DNA of 64,000 nucleotides from Clostridiales bacterium (GTDB lineage Bacteria > Bacillota > Clostridia > Monoglobales > Monoglobaceae): assembly GCA_019419865.1 (NCBI GenBank), contig JAHZIG010000001.1, positions 124,001 through 188,000 of the forward strand, read 5' to 3'. The translations under genes and the position numbers were made by a program. A model generated the notes under the pieces. The model did not search any database. It was given only the letters and a program-made list of their open reading frames with translations, and was not told the DNA's origin. Positions 54,061 through 62,562 of this stretch are shown here, one piece after another; within the stretch, counting starts at the first letter, position 1; the number at the start of each line of letters is the position of its first letter.

Positions 54061-54537
54061 TTACTTTGAAATCTCAAGTATTTTAAATTCTATAACGCCG
54101 CCCGGCGTCTCAACGCTTACGGTCTCGCCGACTTTGCGTCCTATCAGCGCTTTGCCCACCGGCGATTCGTCCGAAATCTTTTGTTGATCTGGATCCGCCT
54201 CGGTAGAACCTACTATATTGTATTCGATCTCTTCGTCGAACTCGACGTCTAAGACCTTTACTTTAGTTCCAAGTCCGACCCTATCCAAATCTATCTCGCT
54301 CTCGTCGATAACGACCGCGTTTTTCAGCATGTTTTCCAAAGTAACGATCCTCGCCTCTACATGCGCCTGCTCGTTCTTCGCCTCGTCATATTCGGAGTTC
54401 TCGGACAGGTCTCCAAAACCCAATGCAACTTTTATCTTTTCAGAAACTTCTTTTCGTTTTTTAGTCTTTAAATATTCGAGTTCTTCCTCTAATTTCTCAA
54501 GTCCGGACGCGGTTAACGTAACCTGTTTCTTATCCAT
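54061..54537 (-). CDS. greA: Transcription elongation factor GreA
   Basis: 158 residues, the usual length. The N-terminal coiled coil (about 10-75) carries the acidic tip ([13 protein letters not shown]) that enters the RNA polymerase channel, and the C-terminal FKBP-like domain (about 80-158) ends with [20 protein letters not shown]. GreA makes stalled polymerase cleave its transcript and restart. The ATG has TTTGGAGG. It leads the greA-lysS operon, an arrangement common in Firmicutes. Confidence 0.96.
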   Translation of the reverse strand: MDKKQVTLTASGLEKLEEELEYLKTKKRKEVSEKIKVALGFGDLSENSEYDEAKNEQAHVEARIVTLENMLKNAVVIDESEIDLDRVGLGTKVKVLDVEFDEEIEYNIVGSTEADPDQQKISDESPVGKALIGRKVGETVSVETPGGVIEFKILEISK

Positions 54538-55005
54538 TATCTTTATACCTCCAAAATACGCTGTTTTTTAGAATATCGTCAGCGCACGGCGCTTACGCAA
54601 GCTCGCAAAACGCCGACGCGCCGTCATACGTTGTTTATTGTCGCGGCGGGGCTATAATACCCGACCGTATTTTTAGTTCGGCTTATCCGCAATGAATAGA
54701 TACGCTCTTAAATATAAAAATAGCCCGCAGCGGATTTGCCGGACGCAAAAACCTAAACTCGTCTATAAAACGAGGTCTGTATTTCATAAAAATATAACCC
54801 CTTAATTATACGGTATCAATCCCCAAATGTCAACTTATTATTTCCGCCAAACCGCGGATTTATAAATTATTTTTCTGCATCGTATTCCAAAATCCGGCCA
54901 AAACTCATATATATCTCAAGCTCTCGCAAACTCGTTCGGGATCGCGCCCCGGCCGTATAAAAATTTTACTTATAGCGCCGCCTGAAATTCCGGACGCGGC
55001 CGAGA
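54538..55005. other. greA leader region and intergenic space
   Basis: No gene seen. It holds the greA promoter (54805-54833) and a leader of about 260 bases with a small CTCG/CGAG hairpin near 54758-54774. I searched by eye for the T-box motif expected of a tRNA-synthetase leader and did not find it. Confidence 0.5.
54805..54833 (-). promoter_or_regulatory. Promoter of greA-lysS
   Basis: Minus strand: TTGACA (54833-54828), 17-bp spacer, TATAAT (54810-54805). Both boxes match the consensus exactly. Confidence 0.85.
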
Positions 55006-55428
55006 TCAATCGGGCATAGAGGTCAAAAACATCACCGTTTCGTTCTCCGCTTCCTTAAAGCCGAATTTTTTGTAAAAGTCAACCGCCTCGTTATACGCGC
55101 CCAGAACTATACGCAAATACGAGCCGTACTTTTCCTTGACCATCTCTATAAGTCGCCCGCCTATCCCAAAGCCTCTCCACTTAGGACTGACGAGCAGATA
55201 GTGTATGTACGCCGTCATCACGCCGTCGTCCATTACGCATATAAGCCCGACAAGTTCTTCTCCGTGCCGCGCCGAGAATACCGTGGCGTAGTTTCGGACG
55301 GCATTCTCCAGCTTCTCCGGATAGCGTCCGCTCGACCAATTTAGCTCTAAAAACAGCTTCTCAAGCTGATCTTTGCCGATCTCCTTTTTGTCGCTATAGC
55401 TGATACAACCGTTTGTCATGTCGCTCAT
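55006..55428 (-). CDS. GNAT-family N-acetyltransferase
   Basis: 140 residues. The acetyl-CoA binding motif A is YLLVSPKWRGFGIGGRLIEMV (R-x-x-G-x-G-x-R/L pattern), followed by LGAYNEAVDFYKKFGFKEAE, the motif B helix and strand. It transfers an acetyl group to an amine of unknown identity. The ATG has a very strong AAAGGAGGCGATC site. It stands alone. Confidence 0.88.
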   Translation of the reverse strand: MSDMTNGCISYSDKKEIGKDQLEKLFLELNWSSGRYPEKLENAVRNYATVFSARHGEELVGLICVMDDGVMTAYIHYLLVSPKWRGFGIGGRLIEMVKEKYGSYLRIVLGAYNEAVDFYKKFGFKEAENETVMFLTSMPD

Positions 55429-55573
55429 ACGATCGCCTCCTTTAAAATATATCTATAATTCTAAGCTTCTTTAAATCGCTCGCTCGGCGTTCCCGCCGAA
55501 AGCCTGTTTTTTAAACGCGCTCGACCTCGACAAATCCTCGTATCGTCGAAACAGGCGTTTATCGAGCGTTCGC

Positions 55574-56260
55574 TCATACCGCCGCGTTCTCGGGCGCTTC
55601 CAAAAATTCTTCTTTTTCCGGCGCCCGCAGATCCTCCATACAGCTTATAAGTCTGTCCCGCATATGGATCGTACCCGCGTCGATATCGATCAAAAACGAA
55701 TACTTTTCTATAAAATCCTTTTTAAATCTGTTGAGCGACGAATACGGGAAAACGTCTATCACGAGTCCGTAGTTATCGAGAATATAACTTGCGATTTTAT
55801 CCGCAAGCCCGGTATTTTCGGTATATACGCTTATATTCTTATATCTGGAACACAGCCCGCCGAGCATATCGGTCTCGGCCAGCTTCATATATCTGTCCGC
55901 GATCGCTATCCTCGATACATACGTATCTATCCCCTGCATCTCCTCAAGCTCGTTCACCGCCTCCGGAGCCAGTTCGAACGTGATCGGCGTTTTGGGATCC
56001 GATCCCGCTGCGTTCGCCCCGAGCGCGGCGTCCGGCGTCCTCTCCGTAGGCGTTCTTTTACCGGAGCCGACCTCGAAAACTACGCCGTTCTTCTTTGAAC
56101 GAATTAGTTTCGTTTTCATGCGCAAAACCGCGGCGCGCGCGATGAATCCGCTCAGCTTTTTATTTGAAATAACCGTGATAGAGTTCCTTTTCAGCGGATT
56201 TAACCTTTTAAATATACGCGCCAAAGCCGCTATTATCGCTTTTAAATCTAAAACCTTCAA
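55574..56260 (-). CDS. Unknown 228-residue protein
   Basis: I do not recognise this family. The start is TTG at 56260, with GGAGGCGAG seven bases upstream, which makes translation here convincing. The N-terminal 55 residues are basic and rich in Arg and Lys; residues 60-90 look disordered; the middle and C-terminal parts are mixed alpha/beta (SVYTENTGLADKIASYIL, then YSFLIDIDAGTIHMRD). No signal peptide or membrane helix. Codon use is that of the core genome. Confidence 0.65.
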   Translation of the reverse strand: MKVLDLKAIIAALARIFKRLNPLKRNSITVISNKKLSGFIARAAVLRMKTKLIRSKKNGVVFEVGSGKRTPTERTPDAALGANAAGSDPKTPITFELAPEAVNELEEMQGIDTYVSRIAIADRYMKLAETDMLGGLCSRYKNISVYTENTGLADKIASYILDNYGLVIDVFPYSSLNRFKKDFIEKYSFLIDIDAGTIHMRDRLISCMEDLRAPEKEEFLEAPENAAV

Positions 56261-56351
56261 ACTCTCGCCTCCATAAACTTTTTTGAAACGCTAACATACT
56301 CCCGCGCGCTCATTTGGCGCCCGCGAATAGATTTATTACCTCTTTTAAGGA

Positions 56352-56390
56352 TAAAATAAAGCGGCTCTAAAAATGATCTCTAAAGCCGCT
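56352..56390 (-). terminator. Rho-independent terminator of the S41 protease gene
   Basis: Minus strand: stem AGCGGCT/AGCCGCT (56390-56384 with 56366-56360) extended by partial pairing, then TTTATTTTAT. Confidence 0.65.
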
Positions 56391-56399
56391 CCTTAAATA

Positions 56400-57575
56400 T
56401 TAAGTTAGATTTTTCAAATGGTTCATTGCAGCGAGTAGCTGTTCGTCTTCGTCTATGGTCAGACTGTTTATCCTTGCGTATTTCTCTTCGTCCATCGGGA
56501 TTACCTCGTCAGGACTTATCCCGCTTCCGTGTATGCAAACGCCGTTTGGAGTGTAGTACCTGTCGGTGGTCACCGAAAGCACGCTCTCGTTCGAAAAAGT
56601 GTAAACCGATTGAACGATACCCTTTCCGAAACTCTGCTCGCCGATCACGTACGCAAGTCCGTAATCCTTAAGGCAGCCCGTGAGCAACTCGCTCGCGGAA
56701 GCGCTGTTCCCGTTTATCAAGATCGCGATCGGTATCTCGGTCGTATCGCCCTCCGCGGTATAATCGACCCTATCCCCGGCTTTATTGAGCGTGTACGCGA
56801 CGGTCTTGCCGGATTCCACAAAGTTGGAAGCTATAGCGACCGCGCTTTCGACGTATCCGCCCGGATTGTTCCTGAGATCGAGTACGAGCGAGGTCATGCC
56901 TTCCGCCTTGAGCGCGTCGAACTCCGTTTTGAAATCGTCGTCGGTCTTATCTATAAACTGCGAAATAGCTATATAGCCTATGTTTCCGTCGAGCATTTTA
57001 GACGTTACGCTGTCCGTCTCGATATGTTTCCTCTCGACCGTCATCGTCTCGACTACGTCGGTCGAAGCCCGGCGCACTTCTATATCGACGGTCGTTCCGT
57101 CCAGTCCGCGCATCACCCGGCTCGCCTCGTCGATCTGTTCGCCGTTATACTGCGCTCCGTCTATTTTTAAAATTTTATCTCCTACTTTAAGTCCCGCGGC
57201 CTCCGCCGGGGTTCCCTGCATGACCGACACGATCTCGATCGTGTTGTCTTCCTCGTCGGCGGTTATGGAAACGCCTATACCGTCGTAAGCTCCGGTCGAA
57301 TCCTCCAGATACTCCTTAGCCGTGTCTCCGTATAAGTAGCCGGTATAGTTGTCGCCCGAAGCGTATGCAAAGCCCGCGATGGCTCCGTTTGCGTAATCCT
57401 CACCGGACACGTCCTCGTAATACTCCGATCTTATCAGTTTACCTATCTGAGTAAACCTCAGAAAATCGTCGATGTTCGAGATCCCAAACGGATTTACCGC
57501 CGCTATTGTCAGCGCCGAAGACGCGACTATCAAAACGGCCGACCAGATAATTATTATCCGTTTCTTTATATACAT
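56400..57575 (-). CDS. S41 carboxy-terminal processing protease with PDZ domain
   Basis: 391 residues. An N-terminal membrane anchor (about 8-28) places it outside the membrane. A PDZ domain (about 95-175; GIGVSITADEEDNTIEIV to AGLKVGDKILKIDG) precedes the S41 catalytic domain with LRNNPGGYVESA, the nucleophile Ser in NGNSASASELL, and the general-base Lys in SFGKGIVQ. CtpA/CtpB-type proteases trim exported proteins; in sporulating Firmicutes some act in sigma-K signalling. The exact substrate cannot be told here. It is monocistronic with its own terminator. Confidence 0.92.
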   Translation of the reverse strand: MYIKKRIIIIWSAVLIVASSALTIAAVNPFGISNIDDFLRFTQIGKLIRSEYYEDVSGEDYANGAIAGFAYASGDNYTGYLYGDTAKEYLEDSTGAYDGIGVSITADEEDNTIEIVSVMQGTPAEAAGLKVGDKILKIDGAQYNGEQIDEASRVMRGLDGTTVDIEVRRASTDVVETMTVERKHIETDSVTSKMLDGNIGYIAISQFIDKTDDDFKTEFDALKAEGMTSLVLDLRNNPGGYVESAVAIASNFVESGKTVAYTLNKAGDRVDYTAEGDTTEIPIAILINGNSASASELLTGCLKDYGLAYVIGEQSFGKGIVQSVYTFSNESVLSVTTDRYYTPNGVCIHGSGISPDEVIPMDEEKYARINSLTIDEDEQLLAAMNHLKNLT

Positions 57576-57604
57576 CTAATCATCTCTTTTATTGTAAATA
57601 CTAA

Positions 57605-57700
57605 TTAAGCGATGAACGCTAAAGCGATCTGCGAAGCGACTCCCATCAAGAATACTGCCGCAATAATAAACGCTATTACCTTAATAGTTCTTTTCTTCAT
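57605..57700 (-). CDS. 31-residue single-pass membrane miniprotein
   Basis: A short open frame on the minus strand starting at ATG 57700. It has a basic N-terminus (MKKRTIK) and one hydrophobic helix (VIAFIIAAVFLMGVA, then IALAFIA). A GGAAAGG site lies about ten bases upstream. Size and layout resemble Firmicutes membrane miniproteins such as the stressosome anchor Prli42, but I cannot claim homology. It lies 29 bases upstream of the S41 protease gene and may be co-transcribed with it. Confidence 0.55.
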   Translation of the reverse strand: MKKRTIKVIAFIIAAVFLMGVASQIALAFIA

Positions 57701-57859
57701 AAACACCGCGCCTTTCCGATTAAATTATCGCTCGAATATCAAACCCATCTTTAAAGCCTGATATATTATATTTTGTCAGCCTTTATATAATACATGATTT
57801 TTATTAATAATGCAATATCTTTTTATGAACTGTTTTTTAATTTACTATAAACAAACGTA

Positions 57860-57885
57860 AAAAGAGCGGCCTAAAAACCGCCCTT
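57860..57885 (-). terminator. Possible terminator of the CdaR/PucR-type gene
   Basis: Minus strand: a GC-rich imperfect stem (57885-57878 with 57869-57862) followed by TTTTT. Confidence 0.4.
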
Positions 57886-57970
57886 CTATGTTGATCATAA
57901 AAAATATATTACTCTTTCAACGCCGTCGTCCTTAAGATCCAAACTCCTGAAAACGGCAAACGCGTCAGTC

Positions 57971-59056
57971 CTACAGCCTTGTAAGCTGCGAGTTTAAGTA
58001 TTTGTTTACCATCATAGCGACCTTAAATATGATCGCGTCGTCAAATTCTCTCAGATCCAAACCCGTCAGCTTCTTGATCTTATCCAGACGATAGACGAGG
58101 GTATTTCTGTGTACGAAAAGTTTTCTCGACGTCTCGGATACGTTCAGATTATTTTCAAAGAACTTCTGTATAGTATATATCGTCTCGCTGTCGAGCACGT
58201 TTATCGATTCCTTCTTAAACACCTCGTTCAAGAAAAGCTCGCACAGGGTGGTCGGCAGTTGATATATAAGTCTGCCTATACCCAAATTATCATAGCTGAT
58301 GATCTCCTTCTCGGTGTCGAACACCTTGCCGACCTCGAGCGCGATCCTCGATTCCCTATAGGCCTGCGAAAGCTCCTGGATCTTATCCACAACGGTCGAT
58401 ATGCCTACCGACGGAGTTATCATAGCCTCGGAACTCAGGGTGTCGAATATATTCTGAGCGTATCTTAATATCTCTTCTTTCTGGACTTCCGTCTTAAACT
58501 CTTTAACGACGACGGTGTCGCTGTCGTCGATCCTTATAACGAAGTCGCTCGTCTTGTCCGGGAAGATGTTATTCAAAATATCCACGTACGACTGCTCGGT
58601 ACCGCTCGGCACTCTAACCAAAAATACCACGCGCGGACACTCCGCGGTCAAATGCAGTTCTTTTGTTCTGTACAAAACGTCTCCCGGCAGCACGTTATCG
58701 ACGATCATATTCTTGATAAAGCTGTTCTTATCGTATTTCTCGTCGTAATACTGCTTTATGGTGAGGAAATTAACGGCCAAAAACGCGCACGCGCTCTTAG
58801 CGACCGCGTCGTCGCCCTCGCAAAATACGACGAAGTTATACTTGCTGTAAGTCTCTATATACTTATAGCTCGTCCCCGCGACCGACTTGACCTCGCCCAC
58901 AGAAGTAAATACGGTAAATATATTATCGACGGTATTACCGATCTTAGACTCGTCGGTACACGCTATTATGGTATCGGTGTCGTCTATGACCCCCAGCATT
59001 CTGCCGACCTCTTTTTTTAACTGCATCAAAGTATTCTGAAAAATTCTATTCTGCAC
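57971..59056 (-). CDS. CdaR/PucR-type transcriptional regulator
   Basis: 361 residues. The N-terminal part (1-130) is a sensory domain without a clear name. The middle (about 130-270) is GGDEF-like in layout, as in CdaR. The C-terminal PucR HTH domain (about 295-355) is clear: IYTIQKFFENNLNVSETSRKLFVHRNTLVYRLDKI, with the HRNT recognition helix, then LTGLDLREFDDA. Relatives respond to sugar acids (CdaR, glycerate/glucarate) or purines (PucR). It starts with GTG at 59056 behind GGGGGTG. It has no partner gene here. Confidence 0.85.
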   Translation of the reverse strand: MQNRIFQNTLMQLKKEVGRMLGVIDDTDTIIACTDESKIGNTVDNIFTVFTSVGEVKSVAGTSYKYIETYSKYNFVVFCEGDDAVAKSACAFLAVNFLTIKQYYDEKYDKNSFIKNMIVDNVLPGDVLYRTKELHLTAECPRVVFLVRVPSGTEQSYVDILNNIFPDKTSDFVIRIDDSDTVVVKEFKTEVQKEEILRYAQNIFDTLSSEAMITPSVGISTVVDKIQELSQAYRESRIALEVGKVFDTEKEIISYDNLGIGRLIYQLPTTLCELFLNEVFKKESINVLDSETIYTIQKFFENNLNVSETSRKLFVHRNTLVYRLDKIKKLTGLDLREFDDAIIFKVAMMVNKYLNSQLTRL

Positions 59057-59499
59057 TTTAACACCCCCGAGATGATTTTATATACTTAAACAAAAGTCAA
59101 ACGCGACTTGCACTTTAGCCGTAATCAACGCCCGACGCGGCAAACAAACGCAATAAGTTCTCCACGCCGCGCGAAACTTTCCCTATGCTTTTTATTCGCG
59201 TCCGCCGCCCATAGAGAAAGCTTTTATATTTAGTTTTAATTAAAATCAAAAGGCATAAAACCCGCTATATTATTGACAGATCCCTCTAAAACATAGCGCT
59301 AATTTTTGATTCTACTCAAACATTATACTTATTATAACTCAAATTATTTTAAATTGCAACATCTTTTTGTGAACTATCCACAAAATTTTTCGGTTCTAAA
59401 TTGGAACAATCGACCGACCGTAACGCGTCCTGCGCAGAATAAAAAATCCAAAGAAAGGCGGCGCCGCCCTTCCTTGGATACTAAAATGATATACTAAAA
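59057..59499. other. Intergenic region, no gene seen
   Basis: About 440 AT-rich bases between the regulator start and the proC end. The only clear feature is the proC terminator at 59441-59477. Confidence 0.5.
59441..59477 (-). terminator. Rho-independent terminator of proC
   Basis: Minus strand: a long stem CCAAGGAAGGGCGGC/GCCGCCTTTCTTTGG (59477-59448) followed by TTTTTT. Confidence 0.85.
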
Positions 59500-60300
59500 T
59501 TATTTAGACATGCTTTCCGCCTTATCTACACACGCGTCGATCGCCGACTGGATATCCGCCCTAAAGCCGTTTCTCTCCAACTCGCATACGGCGGCGATGG
59601 TCGTTCCGCCCGGCGAGCAGACGTTATCTTTAAGCTTCATCGGATGTTCGGCGCTCTCGAGCGTCATCTTTGCGCTGCCCTCGACCGCCTTGGCCGCAAG
59701 TTTCAGCGCCTGCGCTTTCGTAAGACCGTACTTGACCCCGGCGTCGGCCATCGCGTCGATCAGCATAAAGATATACGCCGGACTGCTGCTGTGCAGCGCT
59801 ATCGCCGCGTTCATGTACTTCTCCTCGAGCCTTACCGTCTCGCCTACGCTCTTTAAGATATTCTCAACCAGCTCCGCCTCGTCAGCGCTCAAATTTGAGT
59901 TCGGCGTTATCACCGTCATGCCGCAGCCCACCAGCGCCGGCGTGTTCGGCATTGTGCGCACGATCTTCCTGTCCGCTCCGAGCCTGCTTTCCAAAAACTC
60001 GAGCGTGATCCCGGCGGCTATAGAAACGTATATCTTATCCTCAAAGCTTTTCAGCCCGTCGAGGCAAACCGGCATGATATTCGGCTTGACCGCCAAAAAT
60101 AAGATTTCGCTCTTCTCCTCCGCCTCTTCATTGGAGGTAGTCGTATTCACGCCCAATTTCCCGAGCGCGTCCAGCTTACTCCGATCCAGGTCGCTGACGG
60201 TAATATTTTCTGGCGCGATACTCCCCGAATTTACTATCCCGGCGATCAGCGCCCCCGCCATATTTCCGCCGCCTATAAATCCTATTTTTACATCCTTCAT
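59500..60300 (-). CDS. proC: Pyrroline-5-carboxylate reductase
   Basis: 266 residues. The last step of proline synthesis: NAD(P)H-dependent reduction of pyrroline-5-carboxylate. The Rossmann motif is GFIGGGNMAGALIAG (about 8-22). The C-terminal dimerisation domain carries the ProC signature region: HSSSPAYIFMLIDAMADAG, then LKDNVCSPGGTTIAAV. Length is normal. The ATG has GAGGAG. purB lies upstream on the same strand, 152 bases away. Confidence 0.95.
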   Translation of the reverse strand: MKDVKIGFIGGGNMAGALIAGIVNSGSIAPENITVSDLDRSKLDALGKLGVNTTTSNEEAEEKSEILFLAVKPNIMPVCLDGLKSFEDKIYVSIAAGITLEFLESRLGADRKIVRTMPNTPALVGCGMTVITPNSNLSADEAELVENILKSVGETVRLEEKYMNAAIALHSSSPAYIFMLIDAMADAGVKYGLTKAQALKLAAKAVEGSAKMTLESAEHPMKLKDNVCSPGGTTIAAVCELERNGFRADIQSAIDACVDKAESMSK

Positions 60301-60426
60301 CCTAACATCTCCTCGTATCTGATAATGACGCTGAATATATCATAATGACGTTTTAAACGTCTTTCGCTCATATAGCGCTGTAGACGTATAATACGCGCCA
60401 AGCGAACGTTCGTTATCGTTCTCATA

Positions 60427-60444
60427 CCCGCGGCGAACCGCGGG
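60427..60444. other. Perfect 7-bp hairpin with UUCG-type loop after purB
   Basis: CCCGCGG/CCGCGGG (60427-60433 with 60438-60444); on the minus-strand transcript the loop is UUCG, an unusually stable tetraloop. It lies nine bases after the purB stop and lacks a T-run, so it may protect the 3' end or assist termination. Confidence 0.5.
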
Positions 60445-60452
60445 ATAGCCGT

Positions 60453-61880
60453 CTACACGGTCAGCTCTTCTTCCTCCGCAGCCTTGTTCTCGGCTAAGAT
60501 CGGATCCACGTATTCGGCGATAAACTCCTCGACCTGATTCTCGCTTCTGCCGATATAGTTCTCGGGCTTGAGTATTTTCTCTATGTCCTCCCGCTTTAGA
60601 TTAAACGCCGGATCTGCGACTATTCTGTCGATCAAGTCGTTGTCGCCGCCTTCCTCTTTGACGACGCGGCCCGCGGCCATCGAGTGTTCTCTTATCAGCT
60701 CGTGCAGTTCCTGCCTGTCTCCGCCCGCCTTTACCGCGTCCATCATTATGTTCTCGGTAGCCATAAACGGAAGCTCCGACATGATCCGCTTCTCTATTAC
60801 CTTTGGATAAACCACAAGCCCAGAAGCGACGTTCATATATATATTGAGTATGGCATCCACGGTAAGAAACGCCTCTGCGACGCTGATGCGCTTGTTCGCT
60901 GAGTCGTCCAGAGTTCTCTCGAACCATTGCGTAGACGCAGTCATAGCCGGGTTCAGCTCGTCCGCTATCACGTATCTCGCAAGCGAGCATATCCTCTCGC
61001 TGCGCATCGGATTGCGCTTATACGCCATCGCCGACGAACCTATCTGAGACTTTTCAAACGGCTCTTCTATCTCCTTGAGGTGCTGGAGCAGACGTATGTC
61101 GTTCGCAAACTTATACGCGCTCTGGGCGATACCGCTTAATATAGACAGCATCTGATGATCCACCTTTCTCGAATACGTCTGTCCCGAGACCGGATAGTAT
61201 TTATCGTAGCCCATCTTTTCGCATATCTTCTTATCGAGCTCCTTGACCTTTTGAACGTCTCCGTCGAACAGCTCCATAAAGCTCGCCTGAGTTCCGGTCG
61301 TGCCTTTACAGCCGAGCAGAGCCTTGCGGCTGAGCTGAAAATCGATGTTCTCGAGATCCATCACTAGCTCCCACAGCCACAGCGACGCGCGCTTGCCGAC
61401 GGTAGTGAGCTGCGCCGCCTGAAAATGCGTAAAGCCCAGCGTCGGCAGTCCCTTATATTTCATAGCGAAATCTCTGAGTAGCGACATTACTTTTACTACC
61501 TTGGTCTTTATCAGCTCGAGCGCTTCGTTCATTATTATCAGGTCGGTATTATCTCCGACATAACACGAAGTCGCGCCCAGATGAATTATTCCCTTAGCCT
61601 TTGGACACTGCGCGCCGTACGCGTAGACGTGGGACATAACGTCGTGTCTTACCTCTTTTTCACGGCGCTCCGCGACCTCGTAGTTTATATCGTCCACCTT
61701 TGACTTAAGCTCGTCGACCTGCTCCTGCGTAATATTAAGTCCGAGCTCCATCTCCGACTCCGCCAAAGCGACCCAAAGTCTGCGCCATGTTTTAAACTTC
61801 TTGTCGGGCGAAAATAGGTACTTCATCTCTTTTCCCGCATATCTCGAATTCAACGGACTCTCATAAATATCTCTGCTCAT
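60453..61880 (-). CDS. purB: Adenylosuccinate lyase
   Basis: 475 residues. It acts twice in purine synthesis, releasing fumarate from SAICAR and from adenylosuccinate. The fumarase/aspartase superfamily signature is SSAMAYKRNPMRSE; TSCYVGDNTDL and THFQAAQLTTVGKR are the other two conserved active-site regions. The frame opens at 61958, but the ATG at 61880 has AAAGGGA upstream and gives the usual family N-terminus (MSRDIYESPLNSRY). Its promoter overlaps the extra upstream codons, which confirms the choice. Confidence 0.95.
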   Translation of the reverse strand: MSRDIYESPLNSRYAGKEMKYLFSPDKKFKTWRRLWVALAESEMELGLNITQEQVDELKSKVDDINYEVAERREKEVRHDVMSHVYAYGAQCPKAKGIIHLGATSCYVGDNTDLIIMNEALELIKTKVVKVMSLLRDFAMKYKGLPTLGFTHFQAAQLTTVGKRASLWLWELVMDLENIDFQLSRKALLGCKGTTGTQASFMELFDGDVQKVKELDKKICEKMGYDKYYPVSGQTYSRKVDHQMLSILSGIAQSAYKFANDIRLLQHLKEIEEPFEKSQIGSSAMAYKRNPMRSERICSLARYVIADELNPAMTASTQWFERTLDDSANKRISVAEAFLTVDAILNIYMNVASGLVVYPKVIEKRIMSELPFMATENIMMDAVKAGGDRQELHELIREHSMAAGRVVKEEGGDNDLIDRIVADPAFNLKREDIEKILKPENYIGRSENQVEEFIAEYVDPILAENKAAEEEELTV

Positions 61881-61929
61881 CTTTGTTTTCCCTTTCTGCA
61901 AATCCTGAATTTGGTTTTTCATGTAGATT

Positions 61930-61958
61930 ATTATAACAAAACAAAGTTCGTTTGACAA
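61930..61958 (-). promoter_or_regulatory. purB promoter
   Basis: Minus strand: TTGTCA (61958-61953), 17-bp spacer, TATAAT (61935-61930), about 50 bases before the purB ATG. Confidence 0.8.
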
Positions 61959-62227
61959 TACATTTTTATGTTAGCTTTGTATTATCCGCCTTAAGTAACT
62001 TAGAAATACGATCATATTCCGCGGCGCGCAAACCTACGGCTTCCGCTTCGGCCGACTCTTATCCCAAAACGCCGTATATTCTTATTCCGCGTTTCATGTC
62101 GCCCGCGCGGCGCTGCCATCGCCGAGGCGCGATCTAAGCCGGGAACTAAAAGATTCTCGAAGCTAAGCCGCGTTCTATTATATGAACATATTAAAAAAAT
62201 TAAATTTAATTTTTAAGAAAAAAGTCA

Positions 62228-62255
62228 TTGACTATTATGAATTTAGTGGTATACT
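62228..62255 (+). promoter_or_regulatory. nrdD promoter
   Basis: TTGACT (62228-62233), 16-bp spacer, TATACT (62250-62255). The first NrdR-like box overlaps the -10. Confidence 0.65.
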
Positions 62256-62298
62256 ATATAATGCGCCGCAGAGAAAAGCGGCATACAACATATTGAAT
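62251..62298 (+). promoter_or_regulatory. Pair of NrdR-like boxes
   Basis: Cores ACTATATAATGC (62253-62264) and ACAACATATTGA (62285-62296), each 10 of 12 to the NrdR core ACwATATATwGT, start to start 32 bp apart. NrdR sites occur as pairs about three helical turns apart in front of nrd genes. Confidence 0.6.
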
Positions 62299-62562
62299 TT
62301 CAAGCGTATTTAAATAAAGCTTGCTTACGCGCGTATTCGGGCGGCTCGGCCTTTTGGCGCGGACTGCGGACGGCGCTTAAATACGCTAAACGATCACGCT
62401 CATCTCAACGGAGCCTATATACGGCTCGGTCAAGACTGCGAAATATTAAGTTCGTCAAATTTGCGCACGGCGTTTATTTCCGCCTCGGCGTGGAAACGTA
62501 CTAACATATTTTTCGCCTAATACATATTTTTGCTAAAACTATACGCGACGGGAGGTCTAATC

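Larger units (their letters stand above)
61881..62562. other. Divergent purB/nrdD intergenic region
   Basis: About 680 bases. It contains the purB promoter (61930-61958), the nrdD promoter with two NrdR-like boxes (62228-62298), and a nrdD leader of about 300 bases. The leader starts with a small GC-rich hairpin GCCGC/GCGGC (about 62265-62282). I see no coding sequence and no riboswitch that I can name. Confidence 0.55.

Noticed and set aside
54538..54804. T-box riboswitch in the greA-lysS leader
   Set aside because: The conserved T-box sequence (AGGGTGGNACCGCG type) is not present on the minus strand of this region.
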